Shown here piece by piece: positions 1 through 7,131 of a stretch of DNA of 7,661 nucleotides. Origin of the DNA: Betaproteobacteria bacterium (lineage in GTDB: Bacteria; Pseudomonadota; Gammaproteobacteria; Burkholderiales; Burkholderiaceae_E); NCBI GenBank assembly GCA_009922405.1, contig RFVZ01000119.1, forward strand, positions 1-7,661, written 5' to 3'. Within the stretch, counting starts at the first letter, position 1. Each line of letters opens with the position of its first letter. The notes under the pieces were generated by a model, which was not told the origin of the DNA, did not search any database, and worked only from the letters and a program-made list of their open reading frames with translations. Made by a program: the position numbers and the translations under genes.

Positions 1-26
1 GATGCAATACCCGTGAAATCCTGTCC

Positions 27-1643
27 ATGAATCTTCTGCGTGCGGCCGGCACCGTCTCGGCGCTGACGCTGCTCTCCCGAATCACCGGCCTGATTCGAGA
101 AAACGTCACCGCAACCCTTTTTGGCGCAAGTCCGCTGACGGACGCGTTTTTTGTCGCCTTCAGATTGCCGAATCTGCTGCGCCGGATGTTTGCAGAGGGA
201 GCGTTCTCGCAAGCTTTTGTACCACTTCTGGCGCAGGCCCGTGGTGATGACAGCGAGTCCGAACGTGCCGAAGCGGCCACCCTGATCGATCGAGTCGCAA
301 CCCTTCTGTTCTGGATTCTGGTTCTGGTCTCCATCCTGGGGGTCGCTGGGGCGCCCTTACTTGTGTTGGCGATGGCCGGCGGCCTTTCACGCACACCAGA
401 GGCGTTCGATGCAGCGGTTCTGATGACGCGCTGGATGTTTCCCTACATCCTGCTTATTTCCATGGTGGCTCTGGCCTCCGGCGTACTCAACACCTGGCGG
501 CGGTTTGCCGTTCCAGCAGCAACCCCGGTCCTTCTGAATTTGTCGATGATCAGCGCGGGCTGGGGCCTTTCCAGCCACCTGGACCCACCCGTCCTGTCGC
601 TCGCTGCCGGTGTGATGCTTGGAGGGGTACTTCAACTGGCGATTCAAATCCCCGCGCTGGCTCGACTCGGTTTGTTGCCAAGGGTCCGGCTTGACCTCTT
701 CCGAGCGCTCAGAGACTCAATGCGCGATGCCCGTGTCCGGAAACTCTTGGCACAAATGGCGCCCGCCACACTGGCCGTCTCAGTCGCCCAGATTTCATTG
801 ATTATCAATACCCAAATTGCCTCGCGACTTGCCCCTGGCTCGGTGTCCTGGATTTCCTATGCAGATCGGCTGATGGAGTTTCCGACCGCGTTGCTGGGGG
901 TCGCATTAGGGACTGTCTTGCTACCGACGCTCTCATCAGCCCACGCTGCCGGAGACCACACCCGGTATGCCCAACTACTCGACTCTGGGCTGCGCCTGAC
1001 TGTGATCGCTGCCCTGCCCGCGATGGTCGGTATGGCCTTGCTTGCCGAGCCGCTAACCGCGCTACTCTTTCACTACGGACGCTTTGAAGCCCACGACGTT
1101 ACGATGACGGCTCGCGCCGTCACGGCCTACGCGGCAGGCCTGGTACCCCTGGTGGCGATCAAGATCCTGGCCCCGGGGTTTTATGCCCGCCAAGACATCC
1201 GAACGCCTGTGCGCATCGGGATCGCCGTACTTGCGGCGACGCAGGTGATGAATTTCGTGCTCGTCCCCTGGCTAGACCACGCCGGACTGGCGGCGGCTAT
1301 TTCGGCCGGCGCATGGATCAACGCCTCGCTTCTGCTTTTCGGACTGGTCCGGGCTGGGGCCTGGCGGGCCCAACCGGGCTGGGGTGTCTTTAGCCTTCGG
1401 GTGGGCGTTGCAATCGGCGCACTGTTGGCCCTATGCGTCGCCGGTCGGCCGTGGCTGGCCTGGAACCTTGAAGCCCAGTCGCTGTGGTGGCGTGCCGGAC
1501 AGACCCTCGGATTTGTCGCCCTGGCCGCGCTCGTCTACGGAGCCAGCCTGTGGTTGCTTGGTTTGCGGCCGAAGCAGTTCACCCGCGGGTTCATCGAAGC
1601 CAACATCGAAGCCAAGTTAGCCCCGCCACCTGCCAAACCCTAG
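27..1643 (+). CDS. murJ: Lipid II flippase MurJ (MviN family)
   Basis: Inner-membrane flippase of the MOP superfamily that moves the peptidoglycan precursor lipid II from the cytoplasmic to the periplasmic face. The 538-residue protein is hydrophobic throughout, consistent with the family's 14 membrane helices, and slightly longer than the roughly 510 residues of E. coli MurJ. The N-terminal signature is clear: SRITGLIRE (residues 17-25), TDAFFVAFRLPNLLRR (38-53) and FAEGAFSQAFVP (55-66). The charged residues known to be essential in E. coli MurJ are retained at the same positions: Arg18, Arg24, Asp39 and Arg52/53. The central SWISYADRLMEFP block (274-286) carries the cavity arginine at 281. 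LAPGFYARQD follows near residue 390. The ATG at 27 gives the family's MNLL start. No good Shine-Dalgarno is visible in the 26 bases before it, and any promoter would lie left of the window. proC follows after 5 bases, so co-transcription is likely. Confidence 0.97.
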   Translation: MNLLRAAGTVSALTLLSRITGLIRENVTATLFGASPLTDAFFVAFRLPNLLRRMFAEGAFSQAFVPLLAQARGDDSESERAEAATLIDRVATLLFWILVLVSILGVAGAPLLVLAMAGGLSRTPEAFDAAVLMTRWMFPYILLISMVALASGVLNTWRRFAVPAATPVLLNLSMISAGWGLSSHLDPPVLSLAAGVMLGGVLQLAIQIPALARLGLLPRVRLDLFRALRDSMRDARVRKLLAQMAPATLAVSVAQISLIINTQIASRLAPGSVSWISYADRLMEFPTALLGVALGTVLLPTLSSAHAAGDHTRYAQLLDSGLRLTVIAALPAMVGMALLAEPLTALLFHYGRFEAHDVTMTARAVTAYAAGLVPLVAIKILAPGFYARQDIRTPVRIGIAVLAATQVMNFVLVPWLDHAGLAAAISAGAWINASLLLFGLVRAGAWRAQPGWGVFSLRVGVAIGALLALCVAGRPWLAWNLEAQSLWWRAGQTLGFVALAALVYGASLWLLGLRPKQFTRGFIEANIEAKLAPPPAKP

Positions 1644-1648
1644 CCCTG

Positions 1649-2578
1649 ATGAAACCCTCACCCACCCGGTCCGACATGTCCGCCTCGAACACCCGGTCCA
1701 CCACCACCACCCCCATCTCGCTCACCGCGTCAATCGGTGGCGCCAGCCCGTCCCGGCGACTCTGTTTCGTGGGTGGCGGAAATATGGCCAGCGCACTGAT
1801 TGGCGGGCTCATGCGAGCGGGCTCGACTGTGCAGATCGCGGGCGTCGTTGAGACTCTGGCCGAACAGCGCGCCCAACTGGGCGAGCGATTTAACGTCCCG
1901 ACATACGGCTCACTCGCGGCAGCGGCCACCGCTCAGGCGCTCGATGTCGACGCCATTGTGCTTGCCGTAAAGCCGCAGCAACTCCAACCCGTAGCGCGCG
2001 AACTGGGTCCATATGCAAGCCACTGCGCTGTCATCAGTCTTGCGGCAGGCATTCGCGCGACGGACATTGCTCGCTGGCTCGGCGGCCACCTACGAATTAT
2101 TCGCGCCATGCCCAATACGCCTGCACTGGTGGGCGCGGGTATCACCGGTCTGTTCGCCTTGCCACAAACCCCCGAGGATGACCGAGCGTTGGCAGACGAG
2201 TTAATGTCTGCTGCGGGTGCAACGCTTTGGGTCAACAGTGAGCCCCTGATCAATGCGGTCACGGCGATGTCTGGAAGTGGCCCTGCCTATGTCTTTCATT
2301 GGATGGAAGCCATGCAATCTGCCGGAATCGAACTCGGACTCAGCCCGGAGGCGGCCCATATCCTGACCATGGCGACTTTTAATGGCGCGACCCGCCTCGC
2401 GATGCAGTCAGAAGAATCCCCCTCACGTCTGCGCGAGCGCGTGACCTCCCCGGGAGGAACCACGGCGGCGGCGCTGGCAGCCATGGCGGAAGCCCACGTC
2501 GAATCGGGGATCAAAGCCGGGATCCGCGCGGCATGTGAACGTGGCGCCCAACTTGGCGACGCACTCGGCCAGGATTGA
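1649..2578 (+). CDS. proC: Pyrroline-5-carboxylate reductase ProC
   Basis: Cytoplasmic NAD(P)H-dependent enzyme that reduces 1-pyrroline-5-carboxylate to L-proline, the last step of proline synthesis. The Rossmann nucleotide-binding motif is LCFVGGGNMASALIGGL (residues 38-54 from this start). It is followed by AVKPQQ, the substrate-site region RAMPNTPALVGAG, AMSGSGPAYVF, and the C-terminal P5CR signature VTSPGGTTAAAL (265-276). All core elements are intact. From the ATG at 1649 the protein is 309 residues, and from the ATG at 1676 it is 300. E. coli ProC is 269. The excess is an N-terminal Ser/Thr/Pro-rich leader of about 30-36 residues with no family counterpart. Neither ATG has a recognisable Shine-Dalgarno, and no in-frame ATG, GTG or TTG lies between 1676 and the Rossmann strand. 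I prefer 1649 because it lies 5 bases after the murJ stop and suits translational coupling. The reading frame stays open upstream into murJ, but that part is a shadow. Confidence 0.95.
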   Translation: MKPSPTRSDMSASNTRSTTTTPISLTASIGGASPSRRLCFVGGGNMASALIGGLMRAGSTVQIAGVVETLAEQRAQLGERFNVPTYGSLAAAATAQALDVDAIVLAVKPQQLQPVARELGPYASHCAVISLAAGIRATDIARWLGGHLRIIRAMPNTPALVGAGITGLFALPQTPEDDRALADELMSAAGATLWVNSEPLINAVTAMSGSGPAYVFHWMEAMQSAGIELGLSPEAAHILTMATFNGATRLAMQSEESPSRLRERVTSPGGTTAAALAAMAEAHVESGIKAGIRAACERGAQLGDALGQD

Positions 2579-3466
2579 TTACGCTAAGGTCTGCACCACG
2601 AGACCGGCAAACACGGCAAATCCAAACCAGGTGTTGTGATGGAATGCTCTCAGGCAGGCGGAGGGATCGCGATTCCGGATCCAGATCATATGTTGGACAG
2701 CGATACCCGCGGCGGCAACCAGCCCGGCTACCCAGGCCAATCCGTAACCCTGCCGGTGACCGACAATGCCCAGTAAAGCCAGCGCGACGACATAACAGCC
2801 AAAGACTGCATAAATGTCATAACGACCAAACGTGATGGCCGACGTCTTGATCCCGATCCGCAAATCGTCTTCGCGATCGGTCATGGCGTATTCGGTGTCG
2901 TAGGCAATCGTCCAGAACCAGTTGGCGGCAAACAGCAACCAACCGGTCAGTGAAACGGACCCCTGAACCGCGGCAAACGCCATCGGGATCCCCATCCCGA
3001 ATGCGATCCCAAGCACTGCTTGCGGGAGCGGCAAGAACCGCTTGCAGAACGGATAGATCACGGCGACCGCAACCGCCACGAGCGCCAGACCGCGCGCCGC
3101 GTTGTTGAGCCAATAGAGGAGACCGGCGGCGGCCAGCGCTAGCGCGCCCGCCACCGCAAGCGCTTCGCGCGACTGGATGGCGCCAGACGTCAAGGGTCGG
3201 TCCTTGGTGCGTGCGACGTGCCGGTCAAAGTCCCGGTCGGCCCAGTCGTTCACGGCGCAGCCAGCCGAGCGCATCAGGAGGGTTCCAACCCCGAAGATCA
3301 CGATCTTGGAGGCCTCCGGCAATCCATTGGATGCGATCCAAAGGGCCCAATAGGTCGGCCATAGCAGCAAGAGCGTGCCAATCGGCCGATGCAGACGGGT
3401 CAGGCGGCCATAGAGTGACAGCCGCTCGAGCACAGCGCTGGATGCAAGAAAAGGCCCCGAGGTCAT
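2579..3466 (-). CDS. ubiA: 4-hydroxybenzoate polyprenyltransferase UbiA
   Basis: Integral membrane prenyltransferase that attaches the polyprenyl tail to 4-hydroxybenzoate in ubiquinone synthesis. Both Mg-diphosphate-binding Asp-rich motifs are intact. The first is NDxxDxxxD with Asn73, Asp74, Asp77 and Asp81, followed by RTKDRPL. The second is DxxYAxxDxxDD with Asp190, Tyr193, Ala194, Asp197, Asp200 and Asp201. The N-terminal RLHRPIGTLLLLWPTYWALW (residues 24-43) is typical of UbiA rather than of the heme O or menaquinone homologues. The length of 295 residues matches E. coli UbiA (290). The ATG overlaps the stop of the upstream comEA-like gene in an ATGA junction. No strong Shine-Dalgarno precedes it, so translation probably depends on coupling. 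The stop codon abuts the convergent proC stop with no spacer. No chorismate lyase (ubiC) gene is adjacent. Confidence 0.97.
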   Translation of the reverse strand: MTSGPFLASSAVLERLSLYGRLTRLHRPIGTLLLLWPTYWALWIASNGLPEASKIVIFGVGTLLMRSAGCAVNDWADRDFDRHVARTKDRPLTSGAIQSREALAVAGALALAAAGLLYWLNNAARGLALVAVAVAVIYPFCKRFLPLPQAVLGIAFGMGIPMAFAAVQGSVSLTGWLLFAANWFWTIAYDTEYAMTDREDDLRIGIKTSAITFGRYDIYAVFGCYVVALALLGIVGHRQGYGLAWVAGLVAAAGIAVQHMIWIRNRDPSACLRAFHHNTWFGFAVFAGLVVQTLA

Positions 3467-3912
3467 GGCAAATTCAGGACTCGACCGTGCGGCGTCGGCA
3501 GTACGCCTCCCCCTTGAAATTGCTCAATCACCGGCGCCCCCGCGGCGCCTGGGGACGAGACGGATGCGGCGGATCTAGCCGACGACCGCTGCGCGCCCGC
3601 CGCACGAACTGGAGTCGCCAGCACAAGCCCGTCAGTTACCCAGCGCCGCAACGTGATGGTCCCCACGCCTTTGACCCGCTCATCAAAATCGGCAAGGCTG
3701 CTGAACGGAGCCCGCGCGCGCTCGGCGATGATCCGTCCCGCCATGGCGGGACCAATCCCCCTAAGCGATTGCAGTTGTTCGTCAGTCGCGGTGTTGATTT
3801 CGACCGAGAGACGCACCTCCGCCAGCCCGAACGTTCCCCCGGCCGTTACCCCGATCGCCAAAAACACTGCCAGCCTGCCGACGGACTTTCCGACGAACAT
3901 CGCAACACGCAT
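3463..3912 (-). CDS. ComEA-like helix-hairpin-helix DNA-binding protein
   Basis: Probable secreted DNA-binding protein of the ComEA family. In Gram-negative bacteria periplasmic ComEA binds incoming DNA and ratchets it into the cell during transformation. A hydrophobic N-terminal segment (residues 11-30) preceded by Lys9 and Arg13 looks like a signal peptide or anchor, with possible cleavage after Ala31. The helix-hairpin-helix pair follows: INTATDEQLQSLRGIGPAMA (39-58) and, after a helix, VKGVGTITLRRW (80-91). RGIGP and KGVG are the two hairpins. The remaining residues to 149 are a low-complexity Ala/Ser/Arg/Pro/Gly tail with no recognisable domain. I chose the ATG at 3912 because GGAG lies 9 bases upstream. 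A GTG two codons earlier (3918) sits only 3 bases from it. The last bases overlap the ubiA start (ATGA). The family assignment is secure, but the role in DNA uptake is inferred. A general HhH helper protein is the alternative. Confidence 0.85.
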   Translation of the reverse strand: MRVAMFVGKSVGRLAVFLAIGVTAGGTFGLAEVRLSVEINTATDEQLQSLRGIGPAMAGRIIAERARAPFSSLADFDERVKGVGTITLRRWVTDGLVLATPVRAAGAQRSSARSAASVSSPGAAGAPVIEQFQGGGVLPTPHGRVLNLP

Positions 3913-3921
3913 ATCCACGAA

Positions 3922-3925
3922 CTCC
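3922..3925 (-). promoter_or_regulatory. Shine-Dalgarno deciding the comEA-like start
   Basis: On the minus strand GGAG lies 9 bases before the ATG at 3912 and 3 bases before the in-frame GTG at 3918. The spacing favours the ATG. Confidence 0.5.
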
Positions 3926-3969
3926 GGCCCAAAGATCGTCTTAGGATAAGCCGTTCGCGGCCCCCAGGT

Positions 3970-4980
3970 TCAGGACTTTTGGATTAGCCATTCGACGTAG
4001 TCAGCGACACCTGTTTCGACGCCACGGAAGGCGATATCGCACCCCAAGGCCCGCAGCTGACCGAGATCAGCCTCGGTATAGCTCTGATACTTGCCCTTGA
4101 GGCTATCTGGGAAAGGGGCGTACCGAATCAATCCCTGCGCGACCAGTTCGGCCAGCGGCAATTCGGCCTGGCCTTGGGATTTGCGCATCGTATTTGCAAC
4201 CGCCTGAGCCACTTCATTAAAGGCCTGCGCACGCCCAGACCCACAGTTATAAACACCTGAATGATCGCGCCCCTCGGCCGCCTGACGAGCGAACCAGAGA
4301 TTGACCGCGACCACGTCATCGACATGAACAAAGTCGCGCGACTGCTGCCCTTCCTGCCAACCATCCCAGGCACCAAACAGACGAACGAACCCTTCGGCGC
4401 GCCACTGCCCGACCTGATGAAAGGCCACAGAGGCCATTCGTCCTTTGTGCTGTTCGCGGGGGCCATAAACATTGAAATATCGAAGACCAATCACCGGGGC
4501 CGTCAATTTGGCGGCCCCCGCCGAGTGAATCTGCTGCCGGACAATCTGGTCAAACAGGAGCTTCGAATAGCCGTACACATTCAACGGCTGCTCGTGTTCA
4601 GGGCGCTCTGAGAATTGTTCGCTGCCCCCATAAACCGCCGCCGACGATGCATAAATGAGCGGAACACGCTCTTGCTGACACCACTCGAAAAGGGTCCGCG
4701 ACCATCGGTAGTTATTGGCCATCATGAATCGACCATCATGCTCCATGGTGTCCGAGCAGGCGCCCTGATGAAACACCACACGCGGTCGCGGCAGTGACGC
4801 CAGGCGCGTCAAGAATTCGTCTTTGTCGAAGTAGTCGGAAATCGTCAGATCGACGAGATTTTGAAACCGATCGCCGGTCGATAGGTCGTCGACCACAATG
4901 ATGTCGCGCTCGCCCTGCACATTGAGTGCTCGCACCAGGTTCGACCCGATAAAACCAGAACCGCCAGTGACCAGAATCAT
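3970..4980 (-). CDS. hldD: ADP-L-glycero-D-manno-heptose 6-epimerase HldD
   Basis: Cytoplasmic NADP-dependent epimerase that converts ADP-D-glycero-beta-D-manno-heptose to the L-glycero form, the heptose donor for the LPS inner core. It is an extended short-chain dehydrogenase/reductase. The dinucleotide-binding GxxGxxG is TGGSGFIGSN (Gly6, Gly9, Gly12). ASSAAVYGG (111-119) holds the catalytic serine region, and NVYGYSK holds the YxxxK pair Tyr136/Lys140. Family-specific blocks NLVDLTISDYFDKDEF, RYFNVYGPREQHKGRMASVAFH and the C-terminal PFPDSLKGKYQSYTEADL match E. coli HldD well. At 336 residues it is somewhat longer than the roughly 310 usual. The ATG at 4980 gives the family's MILVTGG start and has GGAG 6 bases upstream. 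The frame remains open 22 codons further up, overlapping the end of hldA, but that leader has no family counterpart. It follows hldA after 16 bases, directly after the kinase of the same pathway. Confidence 0.97.
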   Translation of the reverse strand: MILVTGGSGFIGSNLVRALNVQGERDIIVVDDLSTGDRFQNLVDLTISDYFDKDEFLTRLASLPRPRVVFHQGACSDTMEHDGRFMMANNYRWSRTLFEWCQQERVPLIYASSAAVYGGSEQFSERPEHEQPLNVYGYSKLLFDQIVRQQIHSAGAAKLTAPVIGLRYFNVYGPREQHKGRMASVAFHQVGQWRAEGFVRLFGAWDGWQEGQQSRDFVHVDDVVAVNLWFARQAAEGRDHSGVYNCGSGRAQAFNEVAQAVANTMRKSQGQAELPLAELVAQGLIRYAPFPDSLKGKYQSYTEADLGQLRALGCDIAFRGVETGVADYVEWLIQKS

Positions 4981-4990
4981 CCTATTCTCC
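4981..4990 (-). promoter_or_regulatory. Shine-Dalgarno of hldD
   Basis: Minus-strand GGAGAATAGG directly precedes the ATG at 4980, with GGAG 6 bases from the start. This supports the internal ATG over the upstream in-frame start at 5046. Confidence 0.65.
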
Positions 4991-4996
4991 GAACAA

Positions 4997-5932
4997 TTAC
5001 GACCGGGCAGGTACGCCTGCAAACAGCTCGTCGAAGGAAATCGCAACGGTCCCTAACTTACCAACCACAATACCGCCCGCGCGGTTTGCCAGGCTAACCG
5101 CCTCTTCGACCGTCTCGCTGCGCGCCAACATGGCACCGAGCACTGCGACCACCGTGTCACCGGCACCCGACACATCGAACACTTCACGAGCTTGGGCCAG
5201 CACATGAAAGGTACCCCGACTGGAAAACAACGTCATCCCCTCTTCACTGCGGGTTAGCAGGAGGTGGTCGAGCCCGAGGGATTGCCGAAGATTCTGCGCG
5301 CGATTGGTGAGATCGGCCTCGTCGACCCAAGGCCCAACGACTGCACGTAATTCGGCGCGATTTGGGGTGAGAAGCGTTGCGCCCGCATAGCGCGCGTAAT
5401 CTGCCCCTTTAGGATCCACGATGACCGGAATTCGGGCTTGTTTGGCGGCTGCAATCATCGATTCGATGCGGTGAAGTGCCCCCTTACCGTAGTCCGAAAG
5501 AATCAACACATCCTGATCAGCGATCCGCGCGCAAACTGCTGCCAGCTTGGCGTCGAGCAGCGAAGCTTCGGGTTGGGCTTCGAAATCCACGCGAATCAGT
5601 TGTTGCTGGCGCCCGATGACGCGCAGTTTGACCGTGGTGGGTAATTTCGGATCGCGCCACAACTGGGCCGTGATTCCGGCTTCGGCTGCCAGTACCTCGA
5701 TGCAGCGTCCGGGTTCGTCATCACCCACAATGCCCGCCAGAGTGGTGACACACCCCAACGTGGCCGCGTTTCGGGCAACGTTGGCAGCGCCGCCCAGCCG
5801 TTCCTCGACCCGTTGAACACGAACCACCGGAACCGGCGCCTCGGGCGAAATACGCTCCACTTCACCGAACCAATATCGGTCGAGCATGAGGTCGCCCACC
5901 ACCAACAGTCTGGCCTGCGCAAAATGACTCAT
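4997..5932 (-). CDS. hldA: D-glycero-beta-D-manno-heptose-7-phosphate 1-kinase HldA (monofunctional)
   Basis: Cytoplasmic PfkB/ribokinase-family sugar kinase that phosphorylates heptose 7-phosphate at C1 to the 1,7-bisphosphate in ADP-heptose synthesis. The N-terminal LVVGDLMLDRYWFGEVERIS (residues 10-29) and PEAPVPV are typical of RfaE domain I. The PfkB region GGAANVARNAATLG is at 47-60. The anion-hole and catalytic motif DVSGAGD is at 253-259, with Asp259 the expected base. The protein ends at 311 residues, where the kinase domain ends. The C-terminal cytidylyltransferase-like domain of the 477-residue E. coli HldE is absent, so a separate hldC is expected elsewhere. The ATG at 5932 (MSHFAQ) overlaps the lapB stop in an ATGA junction and has GAGGAG 8 bases upstream. 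The longer in-frame start at 5998 would add 22 residues encoded within lapB and is unlikely. hldD follows after 16 bases. Confidence 0.95.
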   Translation of the reverse strand: MSHFAQARLLVVGDLMLDRYWFGEVERISPEAPVPVVRVQRVEERLGGAANVARNAATLGCVTTLAGIVGDDEPGRCIEVLAAEAGITAQLWRDPKLPTTVKLRVIGRQQQLIRVDFEAQPEASLLDAKLAAVCARIADQDVLILSDYGKGALHRIESMIAAAKQARIPVIVDPKGADYARYAGATLLTPNRAELRAVVGPWVDEADLTNRAQNLRQSLGLDHLLLTRSEEGMTLFSSRGTFHVLAQAREVFDVSGAGDTVVAVLGAMLARSETVEEAVSLANRAGGIVVGKLGTVAISFDELFAGVPARS

Positions 5933-7131
5933 CCCTGAATCTCCTCGATCCGTCGTGGCGAACAAGAGGCCCAACGTTGACAACCGGGGCAATGCCAATG
6001 AAATTGCCGCCCCTCAAATCCGCACTGAAGGCAACGATAGCGCGCAACCCGCTGCAGTTGCGGTCGCATCAGCTGACGAATCAACGGTTCGCTCAGAGCG
6101 GAGGAAGCGCTCTCGGCGTCGACGGAATGTTCGATGGGGAGAGCGCCTTCACGCAGTGCTAGTAGGCTCTCCAAACCCTGCAGTGAAGGACGTTCCGTGA
6201 GCTCCTGGGTCGCCCAGGCCTGAGCTGACGAAAGTCCGTCGAGCGCCAATTTTGATCGGGCGATCGCCTGAACGAAGTCACTCGATGGCTCGCGCTGGTG
6301 ACAGTCTTCGAGCCAGTGAACCCCTTCCTCGAGACGTCCGGCATTACGCCAGTCGTCAAGCACTTGCTGGGCGACCGGCGCGATGTAGATCGGGGCGGCC
6401 TTACCCAAAACCATCCAGGCTGCGAGGGCGGCCGCAAGGTCGCCACGTTGGCGGGCCAATTCCGCGGTGAGTTGCAGGACCCGCGGATGGTGCTCCCCTT
6501 CAGGCATCGCCGCGGCAGCAAGCAATGCAGCCGGCGTCCCCTGTTCACAATAGAAATGAACGATCCGCTGAGTGACCACTTGACGCTGCTCGCGTTCGGC
6601 GATTTCGAGCCGCTCAATGGGAATCGCCAACCATTCATGACCCAGCACAACAGCCCGCGCCCAGTCACGCTCGGTTTGAGCGATCTCGAGTCGACAAAAT
6701 GCGGCACGAGTCGCCAATCCAGTACTGGCCAATCTCGTGAATACCTGCTCGGCGCGGTCGAGCAATCCCGCTTTCAGATAGTCCTGGCCAAGTTCGTATT
6801 GCGCCTGATCGCGCACCTTTTCGGCCAGATCCATTCGACCAGCGAGGTGCTCATGGACGCGGATCGCGCGATCGGTCTCGCCGCGCCGACGGAACAGATT
6901 ACCCAGTGCAAAGTGAAGTTCGGCCGCTTCTGGGTCAAGCCGAACGACATCAACAAACGCGTCAATGGCCCGGTCAGATTCTTCATTAAGCAGGTAGTTC
7001 AGGCCCCGAAAATACGCATCCGGAAGGCGGCGTGCCTCAGTCGACTGCTGGCGCAAATCAGCCCGCGCGGCGAACCATCCGAGCGCGAACAACAGCGGAA
7101 GGATCAGCAGCCACCAAAGCTCAAACTCCAT
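5929..7131 (-). CDS. lapB: Lipopolysaccharide assembly protein LapB (YciM)
   Basis: Membrane-anchored TPR protein. In E. coli LapB is the adaptor that promotes FtsH degradation of LpxC, balancing LPS against phospholipid synthesis, and it also acts as an LPS assembly hub. The 400-residue length matches E. coli (389). The single N-terminal membrane segment is WWLLILPLLFALGWFAA (residues 6-22), followed by the conserved YFRGLNYLLNEESDRAIDAF (40-59). TPR units follow at about 38-70, 71-104 and 110-140, with more helical repeats to about 340. The C-terminal rubredoxin-like metal knuckle has both CxxC pairs, Cys367/Cys370 and Cys381/Cys384, with HWHCPGC as in E. coli. All metal ligands are present. 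The start at 7131 gives the family's N-terminus right before the anchor. No clear Shine-Dalgarno is visible and lapA ends 15 bases upstream, so coupling is likely. The gene overlaps hldA by four bases. Confidence 0.96.
   Translation of the reverse strand: MEFELWWLLILPLLFALGWFAARADLRQQSTEARRLPDAYFRGLNYLLNEESDRAIDAFVDVVRLDPEAAELHFALGNLFRRRGETDRAIRVHEHLAGRMDLAEKVRDQAQYELGQDYLKAGLLDRAEQVFTRLASTGLATRAAFCRLEIAQTERDWARAVVLGHEWLAIPIERLEIAEREQRQVVTQRIVHFYCEQGTPAALLAAAAMPEGEHHPRVLQLTAELARQRGDLAAALAAWMVLGKAAPIYIAPVAQQVLDDWRNAGRLEEGVHWLEDCHQREPSSDFVQAIARSKLALDGLSSAQAWATQELTERPSLQGLESLLALREGALPIEHSVDAESASSALSEPLIRQLMRPQLQRVARYRCLQCGFEGRQFHWHCPGCQRWASCSPRRIEEIQG
5941..5946 (-). promoter_or_regulatory. Shine-Dalgarno of hldA inside the lapB end
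   Basis: Minus-strand GAGGAG, 8 bases before the ATG at 5932, lies within the last codons of lapB. It confirms the overlapping start over the alternative at 5998. Confidence 0.65.

Noticed and set aside
1..26. Possible promoter or Shine-Dalgarno upstream of murJ.
   Set aside because: Only 26 bases are available and none resembles a convincing -10/-35 pair or a purine-rich ribosome-binding site.
1484..1648. Upstream extension of the proC frame into murJ, giving a 364-residue protein.
   Set aside because: The added part is the out-of-frame reading of the murJ 3' end and has no resemblance to ProC.
2548..2561. Weak inverted repeat CGCC/GGCG near the end of proC, considered as the proC terminator.
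   Set aside because: It lies inside the coding sequence, has a 4-base stem and is not followed by a run of T.
3950..3961. Short hairpin GCCG-TTCG-CGGC between hldD and the comEA-like gene, considered as a terminator.
   Set aside because: The stem is only 4 base pairs and no T-tract follows on the minus strand. Downstream genes appear to continue the operon.
3211..3987. Open frame of 258 codons on the plus strand opposite ubiA, the comEA-like gene and the end of hldD.
   Set aside because: It crosses three genes whose protein motifs are intact on the minus strand. Its own product is Arg/Pro-rich with no family features.
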